Source: Paraconexibacter algicola
Lineage (GTDB): Bacteria; Actinomycetota; Thermoleophilia; Solirubrobacterales; Solirubrobacteraceae
Assembly: GCF_003044185.1 (NCBI RefSeq)
Contig: NZ_PYYB01000001.1
Coordinates: 1,364,001 to 1,428,000 of the forward strand
Direction: 5' to 3'
Length of the DNA stretch: 64,000 bases
Of the stretch, positions 42,099-50,869 are shown piece after piece. The position numbers and the translations under genes were made by a program. Position 1 is the first letter of the stretch; the number at the start of each line of letters is the position of its first letter. The notes below the pieces were generated by a model, which was not told the DNA's origin, did no database searches, and saw only the letters and a program-made list of their open reading frames with translations.

Positions 42099-43151
42099 TC
42101 AGCGCGCGGTCAGCGCGGGGAGGACCTGCTCGGCGATCACGCGGTCGGTCGCCGCGCGCCGGTAGGGGGCGAGCACCGCGTGCGTGCGCGCGACGAGATC
42201 CGCCGGGCGGCCGTCGAGCGCGGCGCGCACCGCGGCGGCCAGCACGTGCGGGGTGCGGTCGTCCGCGACGATCCAGCGGGCGTCGACCCGGCGCGCCAGC
42301 TCGACCGCCACGTACGGGCCGGGCGCGTCGGTGCTCACGAGCGCGCAGCCGTCGGCGAGCGCCTCGAGCTGCGCGAGCCCGTAGTCCTCGCGGCGCGGCG
42401 CGGTCACGTAGGCGCGGGCCCGCCGCAGCAGCGCCCGGTACTCCGCCGGCGCGAGCGTCGGATGGACCTCGACCCCCGCAGGCACCCCGGTCATGCCGCC
42501 CTCGCGCGCCGCGTCCAGCACCTGCGCCGGGCTCGCGCCGACCACCGCGAGCGTCTCGCCGTCGCGCCGCGCGTACGCCCACGCGGCCAGCACCCGGTCC
42601 AGCCCCTTCTTGCGCCAGTTCGTCGCGTAGGTGACCGCGGCGCGATCGCGTGGACCGTCGAGGTCCGGCGCCGACGGCTCGACCGGGATCGGCAGCACGA
42701 TCGCGGGCACGGTCGTCACCGGGGACTCCTCCAGCGTGCCCGGGGACTGCGGCAGCAGCAGCTCCGCCTCCTGCAGGCGACGGCGCTCCGCGCCCCGCTG
42801 CCACAGGCCGTGGCGGCCCGGCCGGTTCGCCGCGGCGGGCGCGTCGTAGCGGATCGCGCGCCGCACGCCCGCCGGCACGTCGGGCCACAGCAGCGCGCCG
42901 GTCACCGTGGAGAACACGACCGCGTGCCGCGGCGGATGGCCGAGCAGCCCGGCCTGCGCGGCGCGCCGCGCCGCGCGCGCCCACTGCAGGTCGGTCAGCG
43001 CGAGCGTCCGCACGTCGCGCGGCGGGGAGCTGCGCACCACCCAGACGTCCGCGCCCGCCCGGCGCAGGCCGCCGAGCAGCTCGTCCTCCGCGGCGGCGAG
43101 GCCACCGGTCGAGCCGAGGGCCACGAGCAGGATGTCGCAGGGGGTCGCCAC
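42099..43151 (-). CDS. GT4-type glycosyltransferase
   Basis: 350 residues from GTG 43151 (GTG 43169 also possible). Rossmann start ILLVALGSTGG, a C-terminal donor-binding half with T-Y-A-T-N-W-R-K-K-G-L-D-R and the acidic E-x7-E-like stretch REDYGLAQLEALADGCALVSTDAPGP in two parts, as in family 4. Acceptor and sugar unknown. It stops four bases from the convergent PolX gene. Confidence 0.78.
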   Translation of the reverse strand: MATPCDILLVALGSTGGLAAAEDELLGGLRRAGADVWVVRSSPPRDVRTLALTDLQWARAARRAAQAGLLGHPPRHAVVFSTVTGALLWPDVPAGVRRAIRYDAPAAANRPGRHGLWQRGAERRRLQEAELLLPQSPGTLEESPVTTVPAIVLPIPVEPSAPDLDGPRDRAAVTYATNWRKKGLDRVLAAWAYARRDGETLAVVGASPAQVLDAAREGGMTGVPAGVEVHPTLAPAEYRALLRRARAYVTAPRREDYGLAQLEALADGCALVSTDAPGPYVAVELARRVDARWIVADDRTPHVLAAAVRAALDGRPADLVARTHAVLAPYRRAATDRVIAEQVLPALTAR

Positions 43152-43199
43152 GGACCCGAAGCCTCGCACGCGGCGCCGCTCTGCGACGCTCCGCCGTGC

Positions 43200-43907
43200 A
43201 TGACCGGCACGCTCATCAACGTCGGCACCGTCCTCGCGGGCACGCTCGTCGGCTGGCTCGTCGGGGCGCGGCTGACGCCGTCCCTGCAGGATCGGGTGCT
43301 CGCCGGGCTCGGCCTCGTGACGCTCGTCCTCGGGGTCGACCTCGCGCTCGCCTGGCAGGACACGAGCCCGCTCTACGTGCTCGGCGGCGTGCTCCTCGGC
43401 GGCCTGGTCGGGGAGGCCCTGGGCATCGAGGACCGCCTCCAGCGGCTCGGGGACCGCATCCAGGCCCGCACGAGCCGCGGCGACGCGACCGGCTCGACCG
43501 TGAGCGAGGCGTTCTTCACCGCGTCGCTGCTGTTCTGCGTCGGGCCGCTGGCGGTCGTCGGCTCGATCCAGGACGGGCTGACCGGGGACTACGACGCGCT
43601 GGCCACGAAGGCGCTGCTCGACGGGTTCGCGTCGATCGCGCTGACCGCGTCGCTCGGGCCGGGTGTCGCGTTCAGCGCGCTCGCCGTGCTCCTCTACCAG
43701 GGGTCGATCTCGCTCGGGGCGGGCGTGTTCGAGAACGTGCTCGCCGAGGGCAGCGAGGCGCTCGCCGCGCTCACGAGCGCCGGCGGCGTCCTCATCATCG
43801 GCATCTCGCTGAAGCTGCTGGCGCTCAAGGACGTCAAGGTCGGGAACTTCCTCCCGGCCCTCGTGATCGCCCCGGGGCTCGTCGGCCTCGTGTCGCTCGT
43901 CAGCTGA
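43200..43907 (+). CDS. DUF554 membrane protein
   Basis: 235 residues, about seven hydrophobic segments. The N-terminal T-L-I-N-V-G-T-V-L-A-G-T-L-V-G and the C-F-V-G-P-type loop (LLFCVGPLAVVGSIQDG) identify the DUF554 family (YdfK/YqgA). Possibly a transporter; no function is established. The last eight bases overlap the end of the convergent membrane-protein gene. Confidence 0.85.
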   Translation: MTGTLINVGTVLAGTLVGWLVGARLTPSLQDRVLAGLGLVTLVLGVDLALAWQDTSPLYVLGGVLLGGLVGEALGIEDRLQRLGDRIQARTSRGDATGSTVSEAFFTASLLFCVGPLAVVGSIQDGLTGDYDALATKALLDGFASIALTASLGPGVAFSALAVLLYQGSISLGAGVFENVLAEGSEALAALTSAGGVLIIGISLKLLALKDVKVGNFLPALVIAPGLVGLVSLVS

Positions 43908-44412
43908 TCCGGCGCTCGCGCCGGAAGCCCGGCGTGCGCACGAGCCGGATCGCGCGCAGCGGCGACGTCGGGTCGACGTGGAACGTCACCCCGTCGCGCT
44001 CCTCGATCGCCCGGACCGCGAGGTGCTGCCGGCGCCACGACAGCGCCCAGATCAGCGTGAAGCCCGCGGCCACCGCCGGCACCTGCGGGGCGAGGACCGC
44101 CATGCCGCCCGCGGCCACGGTGCTGAAGATCAGCGGCCACAGCCGGTTGACGACGATCGCGCCCGGGCGCTGCTCGGGCATCATCGTCGCCGCCTTGCTG
44201 TCGGCGAGCAGCCGGCCGATCGCCGGGGACGCGTCCTCGTGGCGGCCCAGCCAGGCGCCGATCAGCGACGCCAGGATCCACCAGCCGGCCGACACCCAGA
44301 CGATGTTCTCGTCCTGCTCGCTCGTCGCCGCGCCGAGGGTCACGAGCGCCAGCGCGGTCGCCGCCGCGGCGCTCAGCAGGACGGTCGTGCGCAGGAGGTC
44401 CGTGAACCGCAT
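43900..44412 (-). CDS. Small integral membrane protein of unknown family
   Basis: 170 residues with four hydrophobic segments in two hairpins (about 10-30, 38-55, 90-107, 109-127) and a basic C-terminal tail. It lies nine bases after the trehalose-phosphatase stop, so the two are probably co-transcribed. No family recognised. Confidence 0.65.
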   Translation of the reverse strand: MRFTDLLRTTVLLSAAAATALALVTLGAATSEQDENIVWVSAGWWILASLIGAWLGRHEDASPAIGRLLADSKAATMMPEQRPGAIVVNRLWPLIFSTVAAGGMAVLAPQVPAVAAGFTLIWALSWRRQHLAVRAIEERDGVTFHVDPTSPLRAIRLVRTPGFRRERRIS

Positions 44413-44421
44413 CGCTCGCGC

Positions 44422-45255
44422 TCAGGCCGCCGTCGCGTCGGCGAGGACCTCGAGCACCGTGCGCACCCCGACCGGCCCGTCGACGAGCAGGTCGGCGCCG
44501 TCGGTCAGCTCGTCGGGGGTCTCGTCGGAGGTGACCCCGACGCACAGCGCGGCGCGCAGCGCGCCCTCGGCGACGAGCTCGCGCAGCGTGTCGAACGCGT
44601 CGACGTCGGTGCGGTCGTCGCCCGCGAACAGCGCGACGTCGACGTCGTGCGCCTCGAGCAGCTTGCGGATGCCGGTGCCCTTCGTCGCCTCGACCGGCGC
44701 GCGGACCTCCAGCACCTTGCGACCCCAGTGGGTCGCCAGCCCCGCCGCGCGGGCGCGGTCGGCGACGCCCTCCATCGCCTCCTGCGCCGCCGCCTCGTCG
44801 GGCACGCCGCGCCAGTGGTAGGCGGCGATCGTGTCCTTGTCCTCCTCGCGGATGCGCAGCCGCAGCAGCTCGTCGCTCCACACGTCCTTGGCGAACGCGC
44901 GCACGCGGCCCGTCCACTCCGCGATCTCGGGCACGACGTCGACCGACGTGGCCCCGCCGCGCAGCACCTCGCCGCCGTGGTTGCCCACGTAGGTGATCGA
45001 CCCGAGCGACACGATCCGCCGCGCGACGCTCGCCCGGCGTCCGCTGATGCAGGCCACGAGCCCGAAGCGCCGGGCGATCGCGATCAGCGGCAGCCGCGTC
45101 GGCTCCGGGACGTGCGCGTCGTCGGCGTGGCGGACGATCGGGGCGAGCGTGCCGTCGACGTCGAGCAGCACCCCGGCACGCCGGGGGTCGTCGACGAACG
45201 GGGCCAGAGCGGCCCGGAGGGCGGCATCGTCGGCGAGGACGTGATCCGCTGGCAC
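44422..45255 (-). CDS. otsB: Trehalose-6-phosphate phosphatase
   Basis: 277 residues of the HAD superfamily: nucleophile motif L-D32-V-D34-G-T-L, C-I-S-G-R-R motif II, and the acidic F-A-G-D-D-R-T-D-V-D-A-F. It converts trehalose 6-phosphate to trehalose, an osmoprotectant and mycolate-type precursor. No otsA is adjacent. GTG 45255 lies six bases from a CATACT hexamer on this strand. Confidence 0.9.
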   Translation of the reverse strand: MPADHVLADDAALRAALAPFVDDPRRAGVLLDVDGTLAPIVRHADDAHVPEPTRLPLIAIARRFGLVACISGRRASVARRIVSLGSITYVGNHGGEVLRGGATSVDVVPEIAEWTGRVRAFAKDVWSDELLRLRIREEDKDTIAAYHWRGVPDEAAAQEAMEGVADRARAAGLATHWGRKVLEVRAPVEATKGTGIRKLLEAHDVDVALFAGDDRTDVDAFDTLRELVAEGALRAALCVGVTSDETPDELTDGADLLVDGPVGVRTVLEVLADATAA

Positions 45256-45273
45256 CGTCCTAGTATGGCGATC
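45256..45273. promoter_or_regulatory. Back-to-back minimal promoters, OtsB / TauE half A
   Basis: The gap is only 18 bp. TAGTAT (plus, 45261-45266) is seven bases before GTG 45274 and CATACT (minus, 45262-45267) is six bases before GTG 45255; the hexamers overlap by five bases. Confidence 0.55.
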
Positions 45274-45636
45274 GTGGATCGCCGCCGAACGCTCACCCTC
45301 GCGGTCATCGGCACCGCCGCGGGGCTGTTCAGCGGGCTGTTCGGCGTCGGTGGGGGCACCGTGATCGTCCCGCTGCTGATCCTCTGGCTCGGGTTCGGCG
45401 AGCGCGAGGCGACCGGCACGTCGCTCGCCGCCATCGTCCTGATCGCCGCCGTCGCGGCCGCCACCCAGGGCGGGTACGGCAACGTCCACGTGCAGGAGGG
45501 ACTGCTCGTCGGCGTCCCCGCGGTGGCCGGCGTGCTCGCCGGCACGTGGCTGCAGCAGCGCGTCCCGCCGCGCGCGGTCAGCCTGCTGTTCGCCGCGCTG
45601 ATCACCGTCGTCGCGATCGACTTCCTCGTCCCGTGA
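45274..45636 (+). CDS. TauE/SafE-type transporter, N-terminal half-length protein
   Basis: 120 residues from GTG 45274 (ATG 45265 would overlap the promoter hexamer). Four hydrophobic segments and the family signature L-F-G-V-G-G-G-T-V-I-V-P-L. Full-length TauE/SafE carriers (~250 residues, seven or eight helices) consist of two such repeats. Here each repeat is a separate gene, joined by a GTGA overlap at 45633-45636. The pair probably assembles as a heterodimer; exported anion unknown (sulfonate or sulfite in known members). Confidence 0.8.
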   Translation: MDRRRTLTLAVIGTAAGLFSGLFGVGGGTVIVPLLILWLGFGEREATGTSLAAIVLIAAVAAATQGGYGNVHVQEGLLVGVPAVAGVLAGTWLQQRVPPRAVSLLFAALITVVAIDFLVP

Positions 45637-46001
45637 CCGTCGCCGCGATCCTCGTCGGCTTCTGCGCCGGGGCGATGGCCGGCATGCTCGGCATCGGCGG
45701 CGGCGCCCTGTTCGTCCCCGGCCTGGTGCTGTTCCTCGACCTCACGCACGTCGAGGCGGAGGCCACGTCGCTGCTGGCGATCGTCCCGGTCGCGATCGTC
45801 GGCGCGTGGCGCCAGCACCGCTACGGCAACCTGCGGCTGCGCGACGGGCTGCTCGTCGGCGGTCTCGCGATCCCGGGCTCGATCCTCGGGGTCGTGCTCG
45901 TCAACGCGCTCCCGGAGCGGGCCGTGGAGATCGGCTTCGGACTGCTGCTGCTGTTCGTCGCCTCGCAGCTCGTGCGTCGGGCCCCGGACCCGTCGGCCTG
46001 A
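45633..46001 (+). CDS. TauE/SafE-type transporter, second half-length protein
   Basis: 122 residues, again four hydrophobic segments with the signature M-L-G-I-G-G-G-A-L-F-V-P and a following A-T-S-L-L-A-I-V. It is homologous to the first half rather than a truncated leftover, and the frame is intact from its GTG to the stop. Translationally coupled to half A. Confidence 0.8.
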   Translation: MTVAAILVGFCAGAMAGMLGIGGGALFVPGLVLFLDLTHVEAEATSLLAIVPVAIVGAWRQHRYGNLRLRDGLLVGGLAIPGSILGVVLVNALPERAVEIGFGLLLLFVASQLVRRAPDPSA

Positions 46002-46026
46002 GCCGGTCGGTACCGTGCCGGGACAG

Positions 46027-46785
46027 ATGGCGCAGATCGAGGACCTCGAGCAGTTCTACGAGGACTGCTACGTGGCCGCGGCCACCCCGCAGGACGCGGA
46101 GCGCGCGCGGCGCTGGCGCGCCCTGAGCGCGGGGCCCAAGGCGGACCACGTGATGACGCTCTGCCGGCGCGCGAAGGTGACGCCCGCGACGGTCGCGGAC
46201 GTCGGCTGCGGCGACGGCGCGATGCTGGCCGAGCTGGCCCGCCGCCGCTTCGGGACCACGCACGTCGGCTTCGAGCTGTCGTCGACCGCGGTCGAGATCG
46301 CGCGCAACCAGCCCGGGGTCGCGGCGGTGCACGGCTACGACGGCCGCCGTCTCCCGGCGCAGGACGGCGCGTTCGACCTCGGGATCCTCTCGCACGTGAT
46401 CGAGCACGTCCCGCACCCGGCGGCGACGCTGCGCGAGACGGCGCGCGTGTGCCGCGCGGTCGTCGTCGAGGTGCCGCTGGAGAACAACGTGTCCGCCGGG
46501 CGGCCGGTGAAGCGGGCGCACGCCGAGGAGATCGGGCACCTGCACCGCTTCGACCGCGCGCAGGTCGACGCGTTCGTCGCCGAGGCCGGCCTGCGCGTCG
46601 TGGCCCGGCTCAGCGATCCGCTGCCGCTCGCGGTGCACACGTACTTCGCGACGACGCCCGTGCAGCGCGCGGCGGGCACCGCGAAGTGGGCGATGCGCGC
46701 CGGCCTGGGGCTCGTGCCCGCGGTCGGGGAGCGGCTCGTCACCGTGCACCACGCGGTGCTCTGCGTCCCCGCGCAACAGGGGTAG
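46027..46785 (+). CDS. Class I SAM-dependent methyltransferase
   Basis: 252 residues from ATG 46027 (GTG 46015 would overlap a TACCGT hexamer). Motif I is VADVGCGDGAM, motif II the acidic G-F-E-L-S-S, and motif post-I/IV F-D-L-G-I-L-S-H-V-I-E-H-V, as in UbiE/COQ5-like small-molecule methyltransferases. Substrate unknown. Eight bases separate it from the thioesterase gene. Confidence 0.85.
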   Translation: MAQIEDLEQFYEDCYVAAATPQDAERARRWRALSAGPKADHVMTLCRRAKVTPATVADVGCGDGAMLAELARRRFGTTHVGFELSSTAVEIARNQPGVAAVHGYDGRRLPAQDGAFDLGILSHVIEHVPHPAATLRETARVCRAVVVEVPLENNVSAGRPVKRAHAEEIGHLHRFDRAQVDAFVAEAGLRVVARLSDPLPLAVHTYFATTPVQRAAGTAKWAMRAGLGLVPAVGERLVTVHHAVLCVPAQQG

Positions 46786-46792
46786 GGGTGGC

Positions 46793-47206
46793 GTGGCCGC
46801 GTTCGTGACGCCGCTGCGCGTGCGCTACGGCGAGTGCGACCCGCAGGGCATCGTCTTCAACGCGAACTACGTCGCGTACTTCGACGTCGTGCTCACGGAG
46901 CTGTGGCGCGCCGCGTTCGGCAGCTACGACGCGCTCACCGACCGCGGCCTGGACATGGTCGTCGGCGAGGTCGGGGCGCGGTTCCTCGGCTCGGCGCGGT
47001 TCGACGACCTGCTCGACCTGTCGCTCACCGTCGAGCGGCTGGGGACGACCGCGATGACCTGCGCGATCGACGTCGTCCGCGACGGCGAGGTGCTCGTCGC
47101 CGGCTCGATCCGCCACGTGTTCGTGGATGCCGCGACGATGACGAAGACCGCGATCCCGGACGACGTGCGCGCCGCGCTCGCCCCCTGGACCGCCGCGGGC
47201 GCGTAG
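46793..47206 (+). CDS. Acyl-CoA thioesterase, 4-hydroxybenzoyl-CoA thioesterase family
   Basis: 137 residues, hot-dog fold. The active-site segment R-Y-G-E-C-D-P-Q-G-I-V-F-N-A-N-Y carries the catalytic Asp and fits the YbgC/FcbC type. It hydrolyses short- or aryl-acyl-CoA esters. AGGGG lies four bases before the GTG. Probably co-transcribed with the methyltransferase. Confidence 0.88.
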   Translation: MAAFVTPLRVRYGECDPQGIVFNANYVAYFDVVLTELWRAAFGSYDALTDRGLDMVVGEVGARFLGSARFDDLLDLSLTVERLGTTAMTCAIDVVRDGEVLVAGSIRHVFVDAATMTKTAIPDDVRAALAPWTAAGA

Positions 47207-47251
47207 CCGCTCGCTGTCGCGACGACCGCCGCCGGTCGGTGGACGAATCGC

Positions 47252-47277
47252 TACATTGGTGCGGTTCCAAGACCGCA
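47252..47277 (+). promoter_or_regulatory. Promoter hexamer and inverted repeat before the DUF4394 gene
   Basis: TACATT (47252-47257) is followed by TGCGGT-TCCAAG-ACCGCA (47260-47277), a perfect 6-bp inverted repeat that would span the transcription start. AAGGAG at 47298-47303 is the ribosome-binding site. Confidence 0.45.
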
Positions 47278-47308
47278 GTCGCCGCTGTCCAGGCGGCAAG
47301 GAGATGAC

Positions 47309-50248
47309 ATGCACCGCACCCTTTCCCGGGTTGCTCGCGTCGGCGTGAGCTCCCGTCCGTCGCGTGCGCTGGGCGCCGCGCTGCTCGCCAGCGCCGGCCT
47401 CGCCGCCGCGACGACCACGTCTGCCCAGGCGCAGGCGCTGCCCGATCCGCCCGACACGCACCTCGCCGCCCGCGCGTTCGCGCTGACCGGCCCGATCGAC
47501 GAGCCGATCCTCACCCGCTTCGACGTCACCGACCCGACGAGGACCGTCGACGTCCCGGTGCTCGGCGTCAGCGAGGGGGAGACGCTCGTCGGCATCGACG
47601 TCCGCCCGATGAACGGGATGCTCTACGGCCTCGGCATCGACGACGTCGCCGACGCGGGCACCCTGTACGTCATCGACCCGGTCAACGGCTTCGCCGCGCC
47701 CGTCGGCGCGCGGGGTGACGTGAACTACTGGGTCTCGTCGGGCCCGTCCGCCCCCCCTGGCCCCGGCGGTGGCGGTGGCGGCGCGTCCGCCACCCGCGTC
47801 GGCCTCCCGGCGGAGAGCGCGGACTGGGACGTCGACTTCGACCCCGAGACCGACGAGCTCGACGTCGTCGCGGGCAGCTTCCACGCCGGTGTCGACCCGA
47901 ACACGGGGAGGCCGAACGACGGCATCAACATGGACAACTCCCCGCGCGCCCGGGCGAGCATCACCGGCGCGACGTCCACGGTGACCGCGAGCGCGTTCAC
48001 GCACAGCCGCCCGATCACCGACCAGGCGGTCTGGCACACGATCCGTCCCGAGATCACCACGGGCCTGGGGAGCCCGGCCAGCCTCTTCACCGGCGACGTA
48101 GACACCGGCGCGCAGACCTCGGTCGGCGTCCTCAACCAGGCCTCCACCCCGATCCGCGTCTCGGGCGTCGTCGGCTTCGACGTCGTCTCCGGCCTCGCCG
48201 GCGGACCCGGTGGGGCCTACGCGATCCTCGAGACCCCCGACGGCACGCGGTTCGCGAGCATCGACCTCGCCACCGCCGCCGTGACGTTCGTCGGGCAGCC
48301 GTTCGCGAGCACGCTGGCGATCCGCAGCCTCGCGCTCGAGCGCACGCCCTCGACGCCCGGCCGCCCGCTCGACCACGCCGCCATCGGCGTCGACAGCACG
48401 GGGCTGAAGCTCCTGCACTTCACCACCGCCACCGCGCCCAACTCGGCGCCGTTCGAGATCCCGCTGACCGGCCTGGCCCAGGGCCAGTCCCTCGTGGCGC
48501 TGAGCTGGCGTCCGCAGACCGGGCAGCTGATCGGCATGATCGACACGAGCGCGGGCATGCAGTCCGTCGCCATCGCGCCCCTGACCGGTGAGGTCGCGCG
48601 CCGCACCTTCACCGGCTGGGACGAGACGCCGCCGCTGGCGCAGAACCAGTTCGCGCTCGACGCGAACCCGTCGGTGAACCGGTTCCGCTTCATGGCGAGC
48701 ACCGGGTTCAACGGACGCTTCGAGCCGGGCAACGAGGGGCTGAACGCCGGTGGCTCGGCGATCGACGGGAACCCCGCTCTCGCCGGCATCCAGGCCGACA
48801 CCCCGACCAACCCGGGCATCGAGGCCACGAGCTACACGAACAGCTTCCCGCAGGCCAACGGCGAGTCCCAGCCCCAGGCGGCCACCCCGGGACCGACGAC
48901 GCAGTACTCCGTCGATCTCGAGACGAAGAAGCTCTTCATCCAGAACCCGCCGAACGCCGGGACGCTCACGAACCCGGTCGACCTCGTCTCCGAGAACAGC
49001 GCCGGCGAGCCGATCGCCGTCGATCCCTGGGACGGCGTCATGGGCCTGAGCATCCCGCGTGAGGTCCGGGTCGCGACGTCCGGGAGTGGCGCGCGCGGCT
49101 ACGGCTTCCTGCTCGCGTTCCGGCCCAACCAGACCGGTGGCATCAACAGCGTCTACCGCGTGAACCTCCGCAGCGGTCGCGTCACCGTGCTGCGGAACAT
49201 CGACCTGCCGAAGCTGCGCTCGTTCGTGGTCGCCGAGGCCGGGGCGCTGCTCCCGAAGCCGACGATCACCCCGACGGCGCTGACGTTCGCCGCACGCGCC
49301 GTCAACGGCGCCAGCAGCGAGCCCGAGGCGGCAGCGGTCAAGAACGACGGCCTCGGCCTGCTGCCCGTGGACGCGGCCATCACCGGTCCCGACGCGGCGG
49401 ACTTCTCGTTCGACCGTAGCCAGGCGGGCCGTTGCGTCGACGGGGGCGACCTGGATCCCGATCGGTTCTGCCAGATCTTCGTCCGGTTCAGGCCGTCCGC
49501 GGCCGGGACCCGCACCGCGACGCTGACGGTGACCACGAGCGCCGGTACGCGGGAGATCGCGCTGACCGGTGTCGGGATCGCCCCCGGCACGACCCCGGGC
49601 ACGGGCACCCCGACCACGCCGGGGACGACGACCCCGGGCACGACGACCCCGGGGACGACGACCCCGGGCACGACCACCCCGGGCACGTCGACCCCGTCGG
49701 CCACCGGCACCTGCGGCCCGCAGGTCCGCTGGGTCGTCCTGGCGATCCGCAACGACCGGCTGCGCACCAGCGGGTTCGTGACGGGCGCGCTGCGCGGCCG
49801 GCCGGTGACGATCGAGCAGCGGCTGGGCGGCCGCACCCGCGTCCTGGGCACCGTCGACACCGACCCGGTCACCGGCCGGTTCTCGACGACGTTCGACCGC
49901 CCGAACGCGGCGGCGCGCGCCGGGGCGGCCTACACGGTCGTCTCCGCGGGCGGTCCGCGCTCGGTCACCTACCGCCTCGCGCGGTCGGTGCGCGTCTCCG
50001 ACGTGACGGTGCAGAACGGGTCCACCCGCATGACCGTGCGCAGCCCGCGCACCCGGACCGCCACGCAGCTGCAGATCCAGCGGATCGGCGCCTGCGGGGA
50101 GCTCGTCCGCGTCGCGACCGTCACGGCGGACCGTGACGGCTCCACCGACGTCACCCTCCCGGCCGGCACGCCCGCCGGCTACGTGGTGCGCGCGGTGAAC
50201 GGCACGCGCGTGGCGTCCTCGCTGCCCGCCTACCCGGACGCCGGCTAG
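47309..50248 (+). CDS. Secreted DUF4394 / Ig-like repeat protein
   Basis: 979 residues. Signal peptide (about 1-42, A-Q-A cleavage), two DUF4394-type beta-propeller-like halves (G-E-T-L-V-G-I-D-V-R-P and Q-S-L-V-A-L-S-W-R-P, each with L-Y-G/L-I-G-M continuation), an Ig-like choice-of-anchor domain (about 650-750, with the segment D-A-A-D-F-S-F), a Thr-Pro-Gly repeat linker, and a C-terminal beta domain resembling that of the first protein in the window. No enzyme motif. Probably an extracellular binding or matrix protein. Confidence 0.8.
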   Translation: MHRTLSRVARVGVSSRPSRALGAALLASAGLAAATTTSAQAQALPDPPDTHLAARAFALTGPIDEPILTRFDVTDPTRTVDVPVLGVSEGETLVGIDVRPMNGMLYGLGIDDVADAGTLYVIDPVNGFAAPVGARGDVNYWVSSGPSAPPGPGGGGGGASATRVGLPAESADWDVDFDPETDELDVVAGSFHAGVDPNTGRPNDGINMDNSPRARASITGATSTVTASAFTHSRPITDQAVWHTIRPEITTGLGSPASLFTGDVDTGAQTSVGVLNQASTPIRVSGVVGFDVVSGLAGGPGGAYAILETPDGTRFASIDLATAAVTFVGQPFASTLAIRSLALERTPSTPGRPLDHAAIGVDSTGLKLLHFTTATAPNSAPFEIPLTGLAQGQSLVALSWRPQTGQLIGMIDTSAGMQSVAIAPLTGEVARRTFTGWDETPPLAQNQFALDANPSVNRFRFMASTGFNGRFEPGNEGLNAGGSAIDGNPALAGIQADTPTNPGIEATSYTNSFPQANGESQPQAATPGPTTQYSVDLETKKLFIQNPPNAGTLTNPVDLVSENSAGEPIAVDPWDGVMGLSIPREVRVATSGSGARGYGFLLAFRPNQTGGINSVYRVNLRSGRVTVLRNIDLPKLRSFVVAEAGALLPKPTITPTALTFAARAVNGASSEPEAAAVKNDGLGLLPVDAAITGPDAADFSFDRSQAGRCVDGGDLDPDRFCQIFVRFRPSAAGTRTATLTVTTSAGTREIALTGVGIAPGTTPGTGTPTTPGTTTPGTTTPGTTTPGTTTPGTSTPSATGTCGPQVRWVVLAIRNDRLRTSGFVTGALRGRPVTIEQRLGGRTRVLGTVDTDPVTGRFSTTFDRPNAAARAGAAYTVVSAGGPRSVTYRLARSVRVSDVTVQNGSTRMTVRSPRTRTATQLQIQRIGACGELVRVATVTADRDGSTDVTLPAGTPAGYVVRAVNGTRVASSLPAYPDAG
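49619..49693 (+). repeat. Five tandem 15-bp units encoding a Pro-Gly-Thr-Thr-Thr linker
   Basis: Units of the form CCGGG(G/C)ACGACGACC at 49619, 49634, 49649, 49664 and 49679. Gain or loss of units keeps the reading frame, so linker length can vary between strains. Confidence 0.8.
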
Positions 50249-50275
50249 GACCCGGCGGGTCCTCGGGGTGCGGGC

Positions 50276-50301
50276 CGTCGGGTCCGCGCCCCGGGGCCCG
50301 A
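50276..50301. terminator. Stem-loop between convergent DUF4394 and ACT genes
   Basis: GTCGGGTCC (50276-50284) pairs with GGGCCCGAC (50293-50301) with one wobble, in the 67-base gap between two stop codons. Confidence 0.5.
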
Positions 50302-50315
50302 CCCAAGGGCGGCGC

Positions 50316-50849
50316 TCAGTCCTCCGGGACCGGGCGCAGCTCGATGTCGAGCTCGCGCTCCCCGGCGATCGCCTGCAGGGCGGCGTCGAGGGTGCGCGGC
50401 TGCACGTCCGGCGGCAGCACGACCTCGAGCATCATCGCGTGCAGGGGCTCCTCGTCCTCGTCCCCGATCCGTCGGGTCTGGAGGTCGGTGATCCCCGCGC
50501 CGTGCCGGGCGAGCTGGTGCGCGACCGCGTGCACGATCCCCGGGTGGTCGGTGCCGCTGACCGTCACGACGTGCGTCGGGTCGGGGGTCCCGACGCGGTG
50601 CAGCGGGTCGATGCGGTTCGCGCTCACCACGTCCATGCCGAGATCGCGGCCGATCTCCAGCAGGTCGCCGAGGAAGACGCCCTCGTCGAGGTCGTCGGAG
50701 GCGTCGACGATGAGCATCATCGTGAAGCGCCCGGAGAGCACGCCCATCTGGGCGTCGGCGATGTCGGCCCCGTGGGCGACGAGCACGCCGGTGACGGCGG
50801 CGACGATGCCGGGACGGTCACGTCCGACGGCGGAGACGGCGAGCTGCAT
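50316..50849 (-). CDS. Two-ACT-domain regulatory protein (GcvR-like)
   Basis: 177 residues made of two ACT domains (V-G-R-D-R-P-G-I-V and V-S-G-T-D-H-P-G-I-V starts). ACT pairs bind amino acids; the closest named relatives are GcvR and the ACT proteins annotated as glycine-cleavage repressors. No DNA-binding domain is present. TACGGT (50859-50864, this strand) is nine bases before the ATG. Confidence 0.85.
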   Translation of the reverse strand: MQLAVSAVGRDRPGIVAAVTGVLVAHGADIADAQMGVLSGRFTMMLIVDASDDLDEGVFLGDLLEIGRDLGMDVVSANRIDPLHRVGTPDPTHVVTVSGTDHPGIVHAVAHQLARHGAGITDLQTRRIGDEDEEPLHAMMLEVVLPPDVQPRTLDAALQAIAGERELDIELRPVPED

Positions 50850-50869
50850 GCGCGACCTACCGTAGTGGG

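Noticed and set aside
43152-43199. A sixth back-to-back promoter between the glycosyltransferase and DUF554 genes
   Set aside because: The gap has no TANNNT-type hexamer at the expected distance on either strand, so it is not counted with the other five.
49619-49693. CRISPR-like array
   Set aside because: Units are contiguous 15-mers with no spacers and encode a linker inside a gene. No other array of repeats and spacers was seen in the window.
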